From Symbiodinium natans (taxonomy: Eukaryota; Sar; Dinophyceae; Suessiales; Symbiodiniaceae): 64,000 bases of DNA. The first letter of the stretch is position 1; each line of letters starts with the position of its first letter. The notes beneath the pieces are model-generated. The model was not told where the DNA came from, did no database searches, and saw only the letters and a program-made list of their open reading frames with translations. The stretch lies in contig CAJNDS010002190.1 in NCBI GenBank assembly GCA_905221605.1, forward strand, positions 1,361,288-1,425,287. The letters run 5' to 3'. Shown here piece by piece: positions 1 to 10,194 of the stretch. A program made the position numbers and the translations under genes.

Positions 1-300
1 CCTAAAAACCCTGAGCTTCTAGACCCTAAACCCCTAAACCCCTAAACCCCTAAGCTCCTAAACCCCTAAACCGCCTACACCCCTAAACCCCTAAACCCCT
101 ACACCCCTAAACCCCTAAACCCCTAAACCCCTAAACCCCTAAAACCCCTAAACCCCCTAAACCCCTAAACCCCTAAACCCCTAAACCCCTAAACCCCTAA
201 ACCCCTAAACCCCTAAACCCCTAAACCCTAGCCCTAAACCCTAAACCCTAAACCCTAAGCCCTAAACCCTAGCCCTAAACCCTAAACCCCTAAACCCTGA
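1..300. repeat. Telomere-type array, mostly the octamer CCCCTAAA
   Basis: Nearly uninterrupted CCCCTAAA and CCCTAAA units, with degenerate units (CTGAGCTTCTAGA, CCTACAC) mixed in. Heptamer units take over after about 225. The strand orientation would suit the left end of a chromosome, but equal arrays in both orientations occur throughout the window, so this is not evidence for a real telomere. Confidence 0.9.
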
Positions 301-584
301 ACCCTCTTCCGGTTTGGGGGCGCATGGAACCAAGAGGTGCAATTGCCAGCAAGTCCTAACTCGAGCAGGGTCTTGAGCCTCGAAGACTGGGGGTTTGGGA
401 AGTAGGGTTTAGGGTTTAGGGTTTAGGGTTTAGGGTTCAGGGTTTAGGGTTTAGGGTTTAGGGTGGGCTTCGAGGTTCATTGCTGGGTATAAGCTGCTGC
501 AAAACGGGGGTGTTGTAACATTAGCCCAATTTGTGAACTTACACGCCTGCCTTAGCATTCCCCCTGACTTAACCTTCAAGTGGT

Positions 585-690
585 AGTAGTTCTCTATAAT
601 CGGTTCCTCTGGGGGAGGGGGTCCTTAACATAGGGTGCCTTATGCCACAGGGGACGCAAAGGGTCCCCCCCCTAACTTCGAGAACTACCC
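585..690. mobile_element. Short inverted-repeat element, family J
   Basis: The left end GTAGTTCTCTATAAT and the right end CTTCGAGAACTAC are inverted relative to each other, about 105 bp overall. Related palindromic copies lie at about 14043-14155, 37142-37252, 49619-49712 and 53279-53364. They share inner blocks such as GGTCCC...GGGACC. Non-autonomous, with no ORF. Confidence 0.55.
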
Positions 691-1004
691 AAGTAGGATG
701 GGACAGTTGAGTCTCCTTTTTTCTTTCTTTGTGAGTTCGGAGGTTCAGGGAGATTGGAGTGGGGAGGTTGGTGCTGAGAGTTTAGGGTTTAGGGTTTAGG
801 GTTTATGGTTTAGGGTTTAGGGTTTGAGCATGTTAGGATTCCGGGTTTCGTTTCACCTGCCCAACGCTCCGATGGTAGGTCACAACGCCAGTGGCAGAAC
901 CCACCGCAAGTCCTTGCCAATCAAGGGTAAAGAGACATTAGCACCATGATCTTCTCTACACAAGGTTCATGCATCAGTGGGGCTCTACATATTTGTGCAC
1001 GATT

Positions 1005-1128
1005 TCTACGGTTAGTTAGCAGGGAATGAGGGAATGAGGTACCCTATATCCCCGGCCCCCTACATACACCCTTTAAGGGATGATATAGGGTACCTCATTC
1101 CCTTATTCCCTATTAACCAACGGTAAGG
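1005..1128. mobile_element. Foldback element with about 45-bp arms
   Basis: The arm beginning at 1005 (CTACGGTTAGTTAGC, then AGGGAATGAGG and GGTACCCTATATC) is matched by its reverse complement ending at 1128, with only a few mismatches and a roughly 30-bp loop. The ends are CT and AG, as in the intron-forming elements elsewhere in the window. The flanks GATTT and GATCT may be a diverged target duplication. Confidence 0.7.
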
Positions 1129-1203
1129 ATCTATAGTGTTTAAGGGGATTGTAGCTACAGGGTTTAGGGTTCTGGGTTTAGGGTTTAGGGTTACAGCTTC
1201 GCC

Positions 1204-4200
1204 ATGTCAGTGCGACTGGAAGTAGCACTCCTGAGCGGCAGGAGGGCAAGTGTCGAGTTGGAGCCCACCTCCACCCTTGATGAGGTCGCGCAGCCCTAAA
1301 CCCTAAACCCTAAACCCTAAACCCTAAACCCTAAACCCTAAACCCCTTGACAAGGTGGCCCAGCGGGCGCAGGCCTTGCTGTCTGTGGGCCGATGCCGCC
1401 TGGCGAAGTCTTCTGGAGAGATCCTACCGGGAGCTGCGTCTGTTGAGCAAGTGGGCCTGCAGACTGGAGATTCCCTAACCGTGCACGTGAGGGAGGTGGA
1501 GGTTTAGGGTTTAGGGTTCAGGGTTCAGGGTTCAGGGTTTAGGGTTTAGGGTTTAGGGTTTAGGGTTCGGGGTTCAGGGTTCAGGGTTTAGGGTTTAGGG
1601 TTTAGGGTTTAGGGTTGAGCCAGGTGCAGGTGGCCGCTGCCCGTTGGAAGTGCGATGCCTCAGCATTCGCGGCAATCCGGGGCGACGCTTCGGTGTTAGC
1701 CTGGGGAGACCCAGACATTGGAGGTGACATCGCCGAGGTCCAAGACACCTAGTAGTAGAGTAGGTATAACCTTTAAACCTTTTTGGGGTTTAGGGTTTAG
1801 GGTTTAGGGTTTAGGGGTTTTGGGGTTTTGGGGTTTAGGGTTTTTTTAGTTCCCCCCAGGTTACTGGACAACTAAGGACAGGCTCGTAAACGTGCATCAA
1901 ATTCAGGCGTCGCTGTTTGCATTTGCGGCCCAGCTAGGACCTTGGGATCGTTTACATTTTTCACATCGTAGGTTTTAGGGGAGGTTTAGGGTTTAGGGTT
2001 TAGGGTTTATAGATTTTTTGCGCCGGCCAATCTAGGCTGCAATCCTCGGTGATGGAGGTGTCGTGACATGGGGAGGCCAGGACTGTGGTGGAAACAGCGA
2101 GGCCGTTCCCGGGTAGGCCCTTGGGACGTTTTATACTTTCCCTTATAGGATTGAGGGTTTAGGGGTTTTGGGTTTTGGGGTTTTGGGGTTTAGGGTTTAG
2201 GGTTAGGGGTTTAGGGTTTAGGGGTTTTGGGGTTGAGGGTTAGGGGTTTAGGGGTTTAGGGGTTTAGGGTTTAGGGTCTTGCGGGCCAGCCTAGGTTCAG
2301 GACCAGCTGAAGGATGTCCGCGAAATCCAGGCTGGCACAGACCCTCGGCATGCTCCCGGTAGTGCCCATGTAATGTCGTTTTATGTTTTACTTGTTGGGT
2401 GAAGGGTTTAGGGTTTAGGGTTTAGGATTTAGGGCTAGGGTTTGGGGCTTAGGGCTAATTTCGGGGTCGGAATAATTACTAGTAGTTTTCCCTTACGGTC
2501 CCTGTATAACTATACTACAATATCCGCCCCAAAACCCTATTCTGATTCTCATTATTGAGGCCCCTATTGTTATTGTATTCGGGTAGGTCCTTAAAATTGG
2601 GTCCCTTTTGAGGGGGTCCTTGTTTAAAAGGGTATGATATAGGCGTACCTACTATGCATTTTCTTTTCTGCTGAACTTCCGTTACCAAAATCAACCCTTG
2701 AAACAAAAAGGTTTAGTTTTTGTTGCCGGGGCCCTTGGGACCTAAACCCTAAACCCTAAACCCCAAACCCCAAACCCTAAACCCCAAACCCCAAACCCTA
2801 AACCCTAAACCCTAAACCTAGGAGGTGTTTGCCGCGATCCGCGCCGATGGGAGTGTTGTGACCTGGGGAAATCCGGATTTCGGAAGTGACAGCAGCGCGG
2901 TGCAGGAGCAGCTCCAGAAAGTTGAGAAAATCCAAGCCACCAAGTATGCCTTCGCGGCCATCGTAGAAGATGGATCGGTTGTTACGTGGGGGCATCCGGA
3001 ATATGGTGGAGACAGCGCCTGGGGGCCCGGAGTCGGCTCTTGTTTCGTTTTTTCTAGGGTTGGGGTTCCCGTAGAAGTCCCTTGAAAACAGAAAAACCTG
3101 GGTTCCCAGAGATTCCAAAACCCTTTAAATAATGGGAATATTCCTTAAACTATAATAGGAACCTAAACCCTAAACCCTAAACCCTCCTTAATATAATTTA
3201 AGGTACAGTGTAGATTCCTTAATTAGGGGGGTTTTGGGGAATTTCTCCTGGATCAAGGCGCTTCGGTCCAAGACCAGCTCAAACATGTGAGGTGTATCCA
3301 GGCCTCTGATGAGGCCTTTGCTGCAATTCTGGCGGACGGGTCAGCAGCTGGGTAGGCCTGTTTAGGGTTTAGGGTTTAGGGTTTAGGGTTTAGGGTTTAG
3401 GGGCCCTTCGGATATTTTTTCATTTTCCTATTATTGGGTTTAAGTGGACATTAATTCAGGAATGTGCCCTTAAGAGGGTTTGAAGGGCCATCCTAGGCAG
3501 TAGCCTGGGGGAACCCAGAATTCGGCGGCGACAGCAGCGCGGTCCGTGACAAGCTGCGGAACCTTGGGGACCAAATGAGCCCCAAAATTGTGGTTGTATA
3601 CCCTATACTGGTATTCTTCCTATTATATAAGGTATATGAACCCTGAACCTTGAACCCTGAACCCTAAACCCTAAACCCTAAACTTTAAACCCCTAAACCC
3701 TAAACCCTTTGGGGCTCATTTGGCCCCCAAGGAATGTGAGTCACATCCAGGCTTCGAGGCAGTCGTTCGCTGCCATCCTGGCTGATGGGTCGGTTGTTTC
3801 TTGGCCCCAAGATGAACCAGGTGGGGGTTTAGGGTTTAGGGTTTAGGGTTTAGGGTTTAGGGTTTAGGGTTTAGGGTTTAGGGTTTAGGGTTTAGGGTTT
3901 AGAAGATCCCCAAGATGAGCCAGGTGGGGACAGCAGCAGCGTGCAAGAGCAGCTGCGAGACGTTCAGGCAATCCAAGCCTCGGATGAGGCCTTTGCAGCA
4001 GTGCTCGCAGATGGCGGAGTTGTGACTTGGGGGAGTCCGGAAGCCGGTGGGGACAGCAGCTTAGTAGTAGAGTCGGTAACCTTTAGAACCTGTTTGAGTT
4101 TAGGTTTTAGGGTTTAAACAGAATCCCCTTAGAATCCCAAAGGTGAACCTTGAGTTTTTCTAGGTACTGGACAACAAAGGCAGTGCCGTACAGCCACAGC

Positions 4201-4604
4201 TGAGGGGCGTGCAGAAGATCCAGGCGACTTCGCAGGCCTTCGCAGCGATCCTTCGGGATGGATCCGTCGTCACATGGGGTGATCCTGCTTGTGGCGGTGA
4301 CAGCAGCAGTGTCCAAGACCGGCTTCACGACGTGCAGCACATTCAGGCCTCCAACACTGCCTTCGCGGCGCTCCTGGGTGATGGCTCGGCTGTTTGCTGG
4401 GGCGACGCCCGGAAAGGTGGGGCTTCTGCGCATGACTTGAAGGACCTTCGTGCTCTCCAGGCGTGTGAGCAAGCCATGGCCGGAATTCTCCAGGATGGCT
4501 CTCTCATCGCTTGGGGGGAGCAGCGTTTCGGTGGCCACATTGGGGCCGTCGATCCGGCCTTGTACCATCGGCCGACACTTCCCACTGAAGAAGCCGCAGC
4601 CTAA
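1204..4604 (+). CDS. Ubiquitin-like domain plus RCC1-like repeat protein, 12 exons
   Basis: Exons: 1204-1284, 1355-1501, 1624-1743, 1877-1924, 2036-2104, 2295-2339, 2822-3014, 3258-3343, 3497-3558, 3732-3820, 3924-4055, 4180-4604. They sum to 1497 nt, an open frame of 498 residues ending at a TAA. Residues 1-75 form a ubiquitin-like segment (MSVRLEVALLSG ... GDSLTVHV). After that come about ten RCC1-like units with the core FAAI-x-x-DGSVVTWG and the linker GGDSSAVQ-x-QL-x-x-V-x-x-IQA. This composite is widespread in dinoflagellate genomes; its partner is unknown, and a beta-propeller protein-binding role is inferred only from the RCC1 fold. Donors are GT (introns 1, 2, 5, 10), GC (4, 7, 8, 11) and GA (3, 6, 9). 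The start is the first ATG before the UBL segment. The intron 6 boundaries (2340-2821) are the least certain. Confidence 0.85.
1285..1354 (+). other. Intron 1 of the UBL-RCC1 gene: telomeric filler between duplicated exon ends
   Basis: Seventy bases made mainly of CCCTAAA. The exon sequence at 1275-1293 (CCTTGATGAGGTCGCGCAG) is repeated in diverged form at 1345-1363 (CCTTGACAAGGTGGCCCAG), 15 of 19 identical. Splicing from the first AG|GT to the second restores LDEVAQRAQ. Confidence 0.75.
1502..1623 (+). other. Intron 2 of the UBL-RCC1 gene: almost pure telomeric repeat
   Basis: About 120 bases of TTTAGGG/TTCAGGG units between GTGGAG and the acceptor GAGCCAG. The donor GT is the start of GTTTAGGG itself. 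Confidence 0.75.
1744..1876 (+). mobile_element. Intron 3 of the UBL-RCC1 gene, introner-like, GA donor
   Basis: GACA at 1744-1747 and again at 1877-1880 flank an element that starts CCTAGTAGTAGAGT and ends CTAAG. The same element type forms intron 11 (4056-4179), which starts TTAGTAGTAGAGTCGG and shares TACTGGACAAC near its end. Telomeric units sit inside it. Confidence 0.7.
2105..2294 (+). mobile_element. Intron 5 of the UBL-RCC1 gene, family H introner
   Basis: GTTC is duplicated at 2105-2108 and 2295-2298. The element starts CCGGGTAGGCCCTTGGG and ends GGGCCAGCCTAG. The same termini occur in intron 8 (3344-3496, target duplication GCAG) and in the 3' introns of the membrane-protein genes at 19426, 25792 and 29313. 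Confidence 0.7.
3559..3731 (+). mobile_element. Intron 9 of the UBL-RCC1 gene: element with about 24-bp terminal inverted repeats, GA donor
   Basis: After the target copy GAAC (3559) the element begins CTTGGGGACCAAATGAGCCC. It ends with the reverse complement of this with one mismatch, up to 3731, followed by GAAT. Splicing gives CTG CGG AAT GTG (LRNV), matching the repeat consensus. Telomeric units lie in the middle. Confidence 0.8.
3821..3923 (+). other. Intron 10 of the UBL-RCC1 gene: telomeric array between 22-bp direct repeats
   Basis: The 22-bp exon segment at 3805-3826 is repeated at 3908-3929 with one mismatch; each copy holds CCAGGTGGGG. About ten TTTAGGG units fill the gap. Splicing from the first CCAG|GT to the second restores the frame exactly (EPGGDSS). 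Confidence 0.85.
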
Positions 4605-4614
4605 AGCTGCAGAG

Positions 4615-4736
4615 CCCTAAGGGCCCATGTACCTTTTTACATACTTATGGGCCCCATCCCGACATTTCTGGGCCCTAGATAGGAAGTACGTTAAGGCCGA
4701 AGTATTCGTTATGTCGGTACATGGACCCTTTGGGAC
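4615..4736. mobile_element. Palindromic element, family B
   Basis: Starts CCCTAAGGGCCCATGTACC and ends GGTACATGGACCCTTTGGG, just after the stop of the UBL-RCC1 gene. The family recurs at 10299-10405, 10497-10603, 11435-11545, 12311-12407, 13681-13772, 35430-35575 (with a telomeric insert) and 36624-36697. No ORF. Confidence 0.7.
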
Positions 4737-4774
4737 CGCCAAGTTATTCTAAGTCACGGCCCCTCTGTTCTATT

Positions 4775-4887
4775 CTTGGTAGCCCGACGGTACCGTTTAC
4801 CTTTTGTTGTTGGTTCTGGGTTCTTTTCTAAAGTAACCAACCCCAAAAAGGGTGCCCTTATTATCATTTGGTTGCTGGGCTACCAAG
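4775..4887. mobile_element. Terminal-inverted-repeat element, family E, with 4-bp target duplication
   Basis: Begins CTTGGTAGCCC and ends GGGCTACCAAG, flanked on both sides by TATT (4771-4774 and 4888-4891). It contains the inner block CCAACCCCAAAAAGGG, which also appears in the intron of the ankyrin gene at 56635. An intergenic relative of that introner. Confidence 0.8.
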
Positions 4888-6382
4888 TATTGCGGGGACG
4901 TGAGGAGCATATTGACATACGAAACCCTGAACCCCAAACCTTCAACCCCTTAACGCCCTAAACCCCAAACATCAATACCGAGCTCAGCGAGAGCACGCAG
5001 CGTAGCAGAACGGAAAGTGGCATTGCTTGGGGCAGCACCTCTACCGGACGGAGGGATCAGGGGTAAGGTTTCACAGTATACAAGGTATAGATTCAAAAGG
5101 CGGGTGTAAATCAGGTGATGAACTACAAGTAGCACCCTTATACCTACTACGGACAACGGGCTTAACTCTTAGCCCCTAAACCCTAAACTTTGAACTCTAA
5201 ACCCTGACCCCTAAACCCTAAACCCTAAACCCTTCAGCCCCTGATTCCCTAAAACCCTTCCACCAGTCGAGGCCAAAGCTGCACCATCCGCTGCGGACGC
5301 CACTTGGACATGAGAGAGGGTCCCATGGATTGATTGTTTAAGGGTTGAGGGGTTTAGGGTTGAGGGGTTTAGGGTTTAGGGTTTAGGGTTTAGGGTTTAG
5401 GGTTCAGGGCCTATAGGGGTTTAGGGACTTATAGGGACTTAGGGACTTAAAGGTTTCGGGCTAAGCGTTGAGGAGGCTTAACTCAAAAGTCTTATAAGAC
5501 GCCCATGTTCTAGGCTTGTTCTCGAGGCTTGACCCTGAACCCTCAACCTTCAACCCTAAACCCTAAACCGTAACCCTAAACCCTAAACCCTAAACCCTAC
5601 GCCCGAGACTCGAAGTCCTACGCCCCAAGGCCTCAATGCTAGGGTTCAGTTGGTTTACACAGCCTGTACTGCGGACCATGACTTGAAGGCTTAAGCGTAG
5701 TATTAGGGTTTAGGGTTTAGGGTTTCGGGTTTCGGGTTTAGGGCTTAGGGTTTAGGGTCTAGGGTTCTACAACCTAACCTCTAGTAGCGTCATGGACCTC
5801 AATTCTCAACACTAGGGTGATGTCAGGGATTGCTGCGTATCAGTGCGCCGCCATCAGAAGTAGGCGCGTGGCCGTCACTACTTTCTTGTTGAGTAGAGGT
5901 TTTCACTAAGGTCACTAAGCCACTCTCGCCCTTAAGATGTGTATGTCCCTAAACCCGAAACCCTAAACCCTTAACCCTTAACCCTAAACCCTAAACCCTT
6001 AACCCTAAGCACTACCCATGAATCTTCAGGCACTTCCTGTCCGAAGCTGCACTACTTGGCAGAAACTTGAAGCTCAACCCCCCTCCGACCCCCCAGACGC
6101 ACAGAGTTGGAGGGGTTCGGGTTCAGGGTTTAGGGTTCAGGGTTCAGGGTTTAGGGTTTAGGGTTTAGGGTTTAGGGTTTAGGGTTTAGGGTTTAGGGGA
6201 CCATGTGACTGGCAGGTCGATACCCCGGATTCTTAGCGGCTATGCCAGGAGCGACAATGCCCGCAGGCGCCCGGAGAGTCGATGAAAAGCCGCTAAAAGT
6301 TTAGGGTTTAGGGTTTAGGGTTTAGGGTTTAGGGTTTAGGGTTTAGGGTTTAGGGTTTAGGGTTTAACCCTCAACTGGGTTT

Positions 6383-6478
6383 TGGAGTACTCTTCTTTAT
6401 TACTCTTTTTGGTTCTGGGTTCCTAGTATAGCTACTAAAAACCCAACAAGTATCTACTTTGTTCCAGTGTCTACTCCA
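6383..6478. mobile_element. Palindromic element, family M
   Basis: The termini TGGAGTA and CTACTCCA are inverted. The inner blocks TTTTTGGTTCTGGGTTCC and AGTATAGCTACT are shared with copies at 21181-21274 and 35620-35719. Confidence 0.65.
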
Positions 6479-7756
6479 ACGTAGGGTAAACCCTAAACCC
6501 CAGAACCCGATACCCTATAACCTCCAGCTCAACCCTAAGCCCTGAACCTCACAAGCGCCAGAGCTGCCCGGAAGTCAGTGCCCTTCTTGCTGGCCCAGTG
6601 GTACCCTTTTGCCCAATTTTAGGGTTTGGGGCTTAGGGCAGCCCCATGGTGCCCTTCTGCCTTTTTTTCGGTTCCAGGTTAGGGGGAGACCAGGCAAGCA
6701 GCCATATATAAGACAGTCGCCGTCAAAACCCTTTAAGTTCAACGGCCCAACCCCCCCTCCCCCCCCCCTCCCCCTCATAACAACCAAAACCGTAACCCCC
6801 AAACCCGACACCCTAAATCCTAAATCCTAAACCCTACAAACCCTAAACCCTAAACCCTAAACCCTGGGTTGTTGGGTCTCGGCTTTGGGTAGGGCGGTTT
6901 GCGGTCTTGACGACTTGTAGCCATGGCAACGAGGTACGTGTCAAGACTTATTAAAAAATGGCTCCGTGTAAGTTCCCAATTGCAGTACTTGCCCTTTAGG
7001 GAGTAGGGTTTAGGGTTTAGGGCTTAGGGCTTAGGGCTTAGGGTTTAGGGTTAGCTCCTAAACCCTAAACCCTAAACCAAGAACATGGCCATAATCTCTC
7101 GATGACCACATGGCTTTGGATCCCAATTCCGGAACCCATTTACCTGAGCCCAAAAGCCCAAATCCGAGGAAACCTATTAGGGTCAATTAGGGTTCAGGGT
7201 TTAGACCCTGAACCCTATACCCTAAACCCTAAACCCTACACCCCAAACCCTAAACCCTAAACCCTAAACTCCTCAACCCGGGTCCCTGAAGCCCTCCCCT
7301 GGTTCAGGCGGGCTGTAAAGTTAGGTGGCACCTTCGAGGCATGCCGTGTGCACTGGTCGGGTTCAGTGTTGAGGGTTTCTTATATCCTAAACCCTAGACC
7401 CTAAACCCTAAACCCTAAACCCTTTCTTTGGCTTAGACTGCTAAATCGCTTAGGGACAGGGTTTGGAGGTTCAGGGTTGGGGGGGGTTCAGTCAACATGC
7501 AAGTCTTGCGTGGACCTGAACCCCTGGGGCTTGGGGTTCGAGGTTCAGGCCTGCGAGTTACCCTAAAACCTAAACCCTAATCCCTAAACCCTAATCCCTA
7601 AACCCTAATCCCTAATCCCTAAACCCTAAACCCTGAGCCCTTGCGTAGGGTTTCTGCGTTTGGGCGGTTCTTTCGGGCCTCATGCAGGGTCTCAGATTTC
7701 AAGGGATCCTGGGCTCCTTTACGGCTGGGGCTTGAGGGCATGTTAGCCTGTTAAGC

Positions 7757-7856
7757 TGGGATGTTCCCCTTATACTAACAGTCCTTACTAGGGATTGCAG
7801 CACCCCCTGCTAGAATCCCCTACGAAGGACTGTCAGTATAAGGGGGGAACATCCCA
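7757..7856. mobile_element. Palindromic element, family A
   Basis: GGGATGTTCCCCTTATACTA at the left is matched by its complement GTATAAGGGGGGAACATCCC at the right, with a further inner arm AGTCCTTACTAGGGATT. Other copies lie at 35181-35264, 36708-36807 and 52959-53057. Confidence 0.8.
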
Positions 7857-8597
7857 CATGTTCAGGGTTCAGGTTTAGGGCTTAGGATTTGGGTTTTTTC
7901 GGTTTAGGGTTTTAGGGGTTCAGGGGTTTAGGGGTTTAGGGGTTCAGGGGTTTAGGGGCTTAGGGTTTTGGGGGTTCAGGGGTTTGGGGGTTCAGGCGTT
8001 TAGGGTTTAGGCATTAGGGTTGTTGGTTTGGGGTTCAGGGCGGCTTAGGGCGACTAGCGCCCAGAGTAGGCCCGGCTTCCTTCATGTACTATATCCCCCT
8101 TGGGAATTGTTTTTCATTTTGTTTGTTTTAAACCCAAGAGGATAGTAAACATTTTTTTTTTTTAAAGGTTCTAAGGGGAGTATAGTGTATAGGGTAGTGT
8201 AGGGTTTGGGTTTTCTGGTTATCAGATTCTTGGAGCCAAAAGGGCACCCTTTGAAAATCCTAGGCTACTTGGGTCCAGGTTCAGGGGCTCAGGGTTCAGG
8301 GGCTCAGGGTTCAGGGTTCAGGGTTCAGGGTTCAGGGGCTCAGGGGCTCAGGGTTCAGGGTTCAGGGTTCAGGGTTCAGGGTCTAGGGTTTAGGGTTTAG
8401 GGTTTAGGGTGGGGCTCCTGTGGGCTAAGCATCTGGCGCTGCAGCTTAGTTGCTGCGACCCGACACCCTCAACTCGAAAAACCTCCGCGACGCTAAGCTG
8501 TTAAGTCCTCCTAAGCCTCGGCCGCAAATTTACTTTCATTCCTCTCTACTGGTTTAGGGTTTAGGGTTTAGGGTTTAGGGTTTAGGGCTCCAATCCC

Positions 8598-8738
8598 CTC
8601 ATTGCTGCCGGACATGTACCAAGTCAAGGTCGAGGACGTCATCATGCTTGACAAACAAGAGCAGGCACAAGAGTTGGCGCCAGACCTGGAAGCCGTCATC
8701 GGACAAGGGCAGGAAGTCATTCAGAGAAACCTTAAACC
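8598..8738 (+). CDS. Unassigned exon-like island
   Basis: An open stretch between telomeric arrays. Read on + it has a GC-rich third-position pattern and a hydrophilic product (LPDMYQVKVEDV ... LAPDLEAVIGQGQ). The minus strand is also open here, so the strand is not secure. No family recognised; splice boundaries not resolved. Confidence 0.35.
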
Positions 8739-8765
8739 CTAAACCCTAAACCCTAAACCCTAAAC

Positions 8766-9150
8766 CAGCACGTACTTGACCCCGTAGCCATACTGGTGCA
8801 TGCCTCGTTCCTCGGAACGGATCTGGTGAGGGTCCTTGAACTTGTTCAGGCCGTGTGCATAAAACGACTGCGTTCCAGGAAGGGATGGCCCGAACCCAAA
8901 ATCAAACCCAAAACCCTAAACCCTAAACCCTAAACCCTAAACCCTAAACCCTAAACCCTAAACCCTAAACCCTAAACCCTAAACCCTAAACCCTAAACCC
9001 TAAACCCTAAACCCTAAACCCTAAACCCTAAACCCTAAACCCTAAACCCAACACAGCACCCCTTACTTGGCCGCTCGGCTCCATCAGCCCCCTGAAAGGG
9101 CACGTCGCTGGTGCCCATAGGCAGCAGCAGGGGCTCCAAGATTCAGAGAA
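8766..9150 (-). CDS. Unassigned exon-like islands on the minus strand
   Basis: Two open pieces separated by a 140-bp CCCTAAA array. The piece at about 9057-9144 reads EPLLLPMGTSDVPFQGADG; the piece at about 8766-8892 reads GLNKFKDPHQIRSEERG then GYGVKYVL. Both have coding-like composition when read on minus. No family recognised, and the link between the pieces is inferred. Confidence 0.3.
8906..9050. repeat. Long perfect CCCTAAA array, about 20 units
   Basis: One of the longest uniform interstitial telomeric arrays in the window, with no sequence drift between units. This implies recent formation or continuing homogenisation. Confidence 0.95.
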
Positions 9151-9188
9151 GAGTTTAGGGTTTAGGGTTCAGGGTTCAGGGCTTAGGG

Positions 9189-9300
9189 CTTTGTGGTACT
9201 TTACTGTAACTTTCGATCCTTACCTTTTTTTGGTTTATTGGGTTTCTTATTAAGGCAGCTAAAAGTTTAATTTATAGCTACCCTCCTGAGTGCAGCCAAG
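9189..9300. mobile_element. 112-bp element, family L, inserted in telomeric repeat
   Basis: Starts CTTTGTGGTACTTTACTG and ends GAGTGCAGCCAAG, flanked by AGGG on both sides (9185-9188 and 9301-9304). It is about 90% identical to the copy at 11268-11379, which has the same length and its own 4-bp duplication. Confidence 0.8.
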
Positions 9301-9639
9301 AGGGCTTCGGGCTTAGGGCATAGAGGGTTGAGGGTTTAGGGTTTGGGGCTTAGGGTTTAGGGTTTAGGGCTTGCCTAAACCCTACCTGAACCCTCAAAAA
9401 CTTCCGGGGCTTAGGGGCTAGGGCTTGCGAATCTGCAGTTAAACCTGTTGGGTCCAGTTTGGTTTCAAGTTTAGTGTTTAGGGCTTTGGGTACAGTACCC
9501 TGAACCCTAAGTTCGAGTCTACCGATCGCAAGCCGTGAAAATGCCATTGCAACATTGTACTCGGTTCAGGGTTTAGGGTTTACGGTTTAGGGTTTAGGGT
9601 TCAAGACGGAGTTGGAATGTTCCACCTGAAGGTGTATAC

Positions 9640-9780
9640 CTTCTGGCTAGTTGTATCCTGTGTAGGAGAAGGGGGGCCCTGAAATGGGAGCCCTTCTTAG
9701 CCCTCTTCTGCTCTCTTAAACAGGGACCTTTTTCGGAGGGTCTATATTTTGAAGGGTCCCCCTAATACCTATTGCAAGAA
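9640..9780. mobile_element. Degenerate element, family O
   Basis: The block GCCCTCTTCTGCTCTCTTAAA followed by GGGACC and AGGGTCTA is shared with the copy-2-specific intron at 22303-22579. Ends not clearly defined. Confidence 0.45.
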
Positions 9781-10194
9781 GACTCTACAAACAACTACTT
9801 CAAGTAAAGTCCAGGCCCTGAGTGCACGGTGCATGTTGGCACCTGCACAACCCGGAAGCCTGAACCCTAAATCCTAAACTAAACCCTAAACCCTAAAACC
9901 TGAAGTTCTAAGCTCCTGAACATCCCAAAGACCTGATGCCTAGTCCCTATGCTGGCCAGTAGTACCTTTCACCTTTTTGACAAAGGGTTTAGGGTTTAGG
10001 GTTTAGGGCTTGGGGTGTAGGGCTTAGGGTTTAGGGTATAGGGTTTAGGGTTCAGTGCTTGGGGTGTAGGGTTGGGGGCTCAGGGATTGGGGTTTAGGGT
10101 TCGGGGTTTAGGGTTCTTAGGGTTAAGGGGGTGGGCCCTAAACCCTAAACCCTAACCCCTAACCCCTAACCCCCAAACACAAACCCTAAAGAGG

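Larger units (their letters stand above)
5162..8590. other. Gene-poor stretch of interspersed telomeric repeats
   Basis: Short TTTAGGG/CCCTAAA arrays in both orientations separated by 50-200 bp of unique sequence. I see no convincing gene. It holds palindromic elements at 6383-6478 (TGGAGTA...CTACTCCA) and 7757-7856, and a TTCAGGG/GCTCAGG variant array at 8276-8385. A short open piece near 5272-5313 could be an exon remnant. Confidence 0.6.

Noticed and set aside
1-300. Window start as a true chromosome end
   Set aside because: Orientation fits, but equal or longer arrays occur throughout the window in both orientations, and the units here are degenerate.
8206-8400. 64-codon ORF rich in GSGAQGSGFRVQ
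   Set aside because: A translation of TTCAGGG/GCTCAGG telomere-variant repeats, not a gene.
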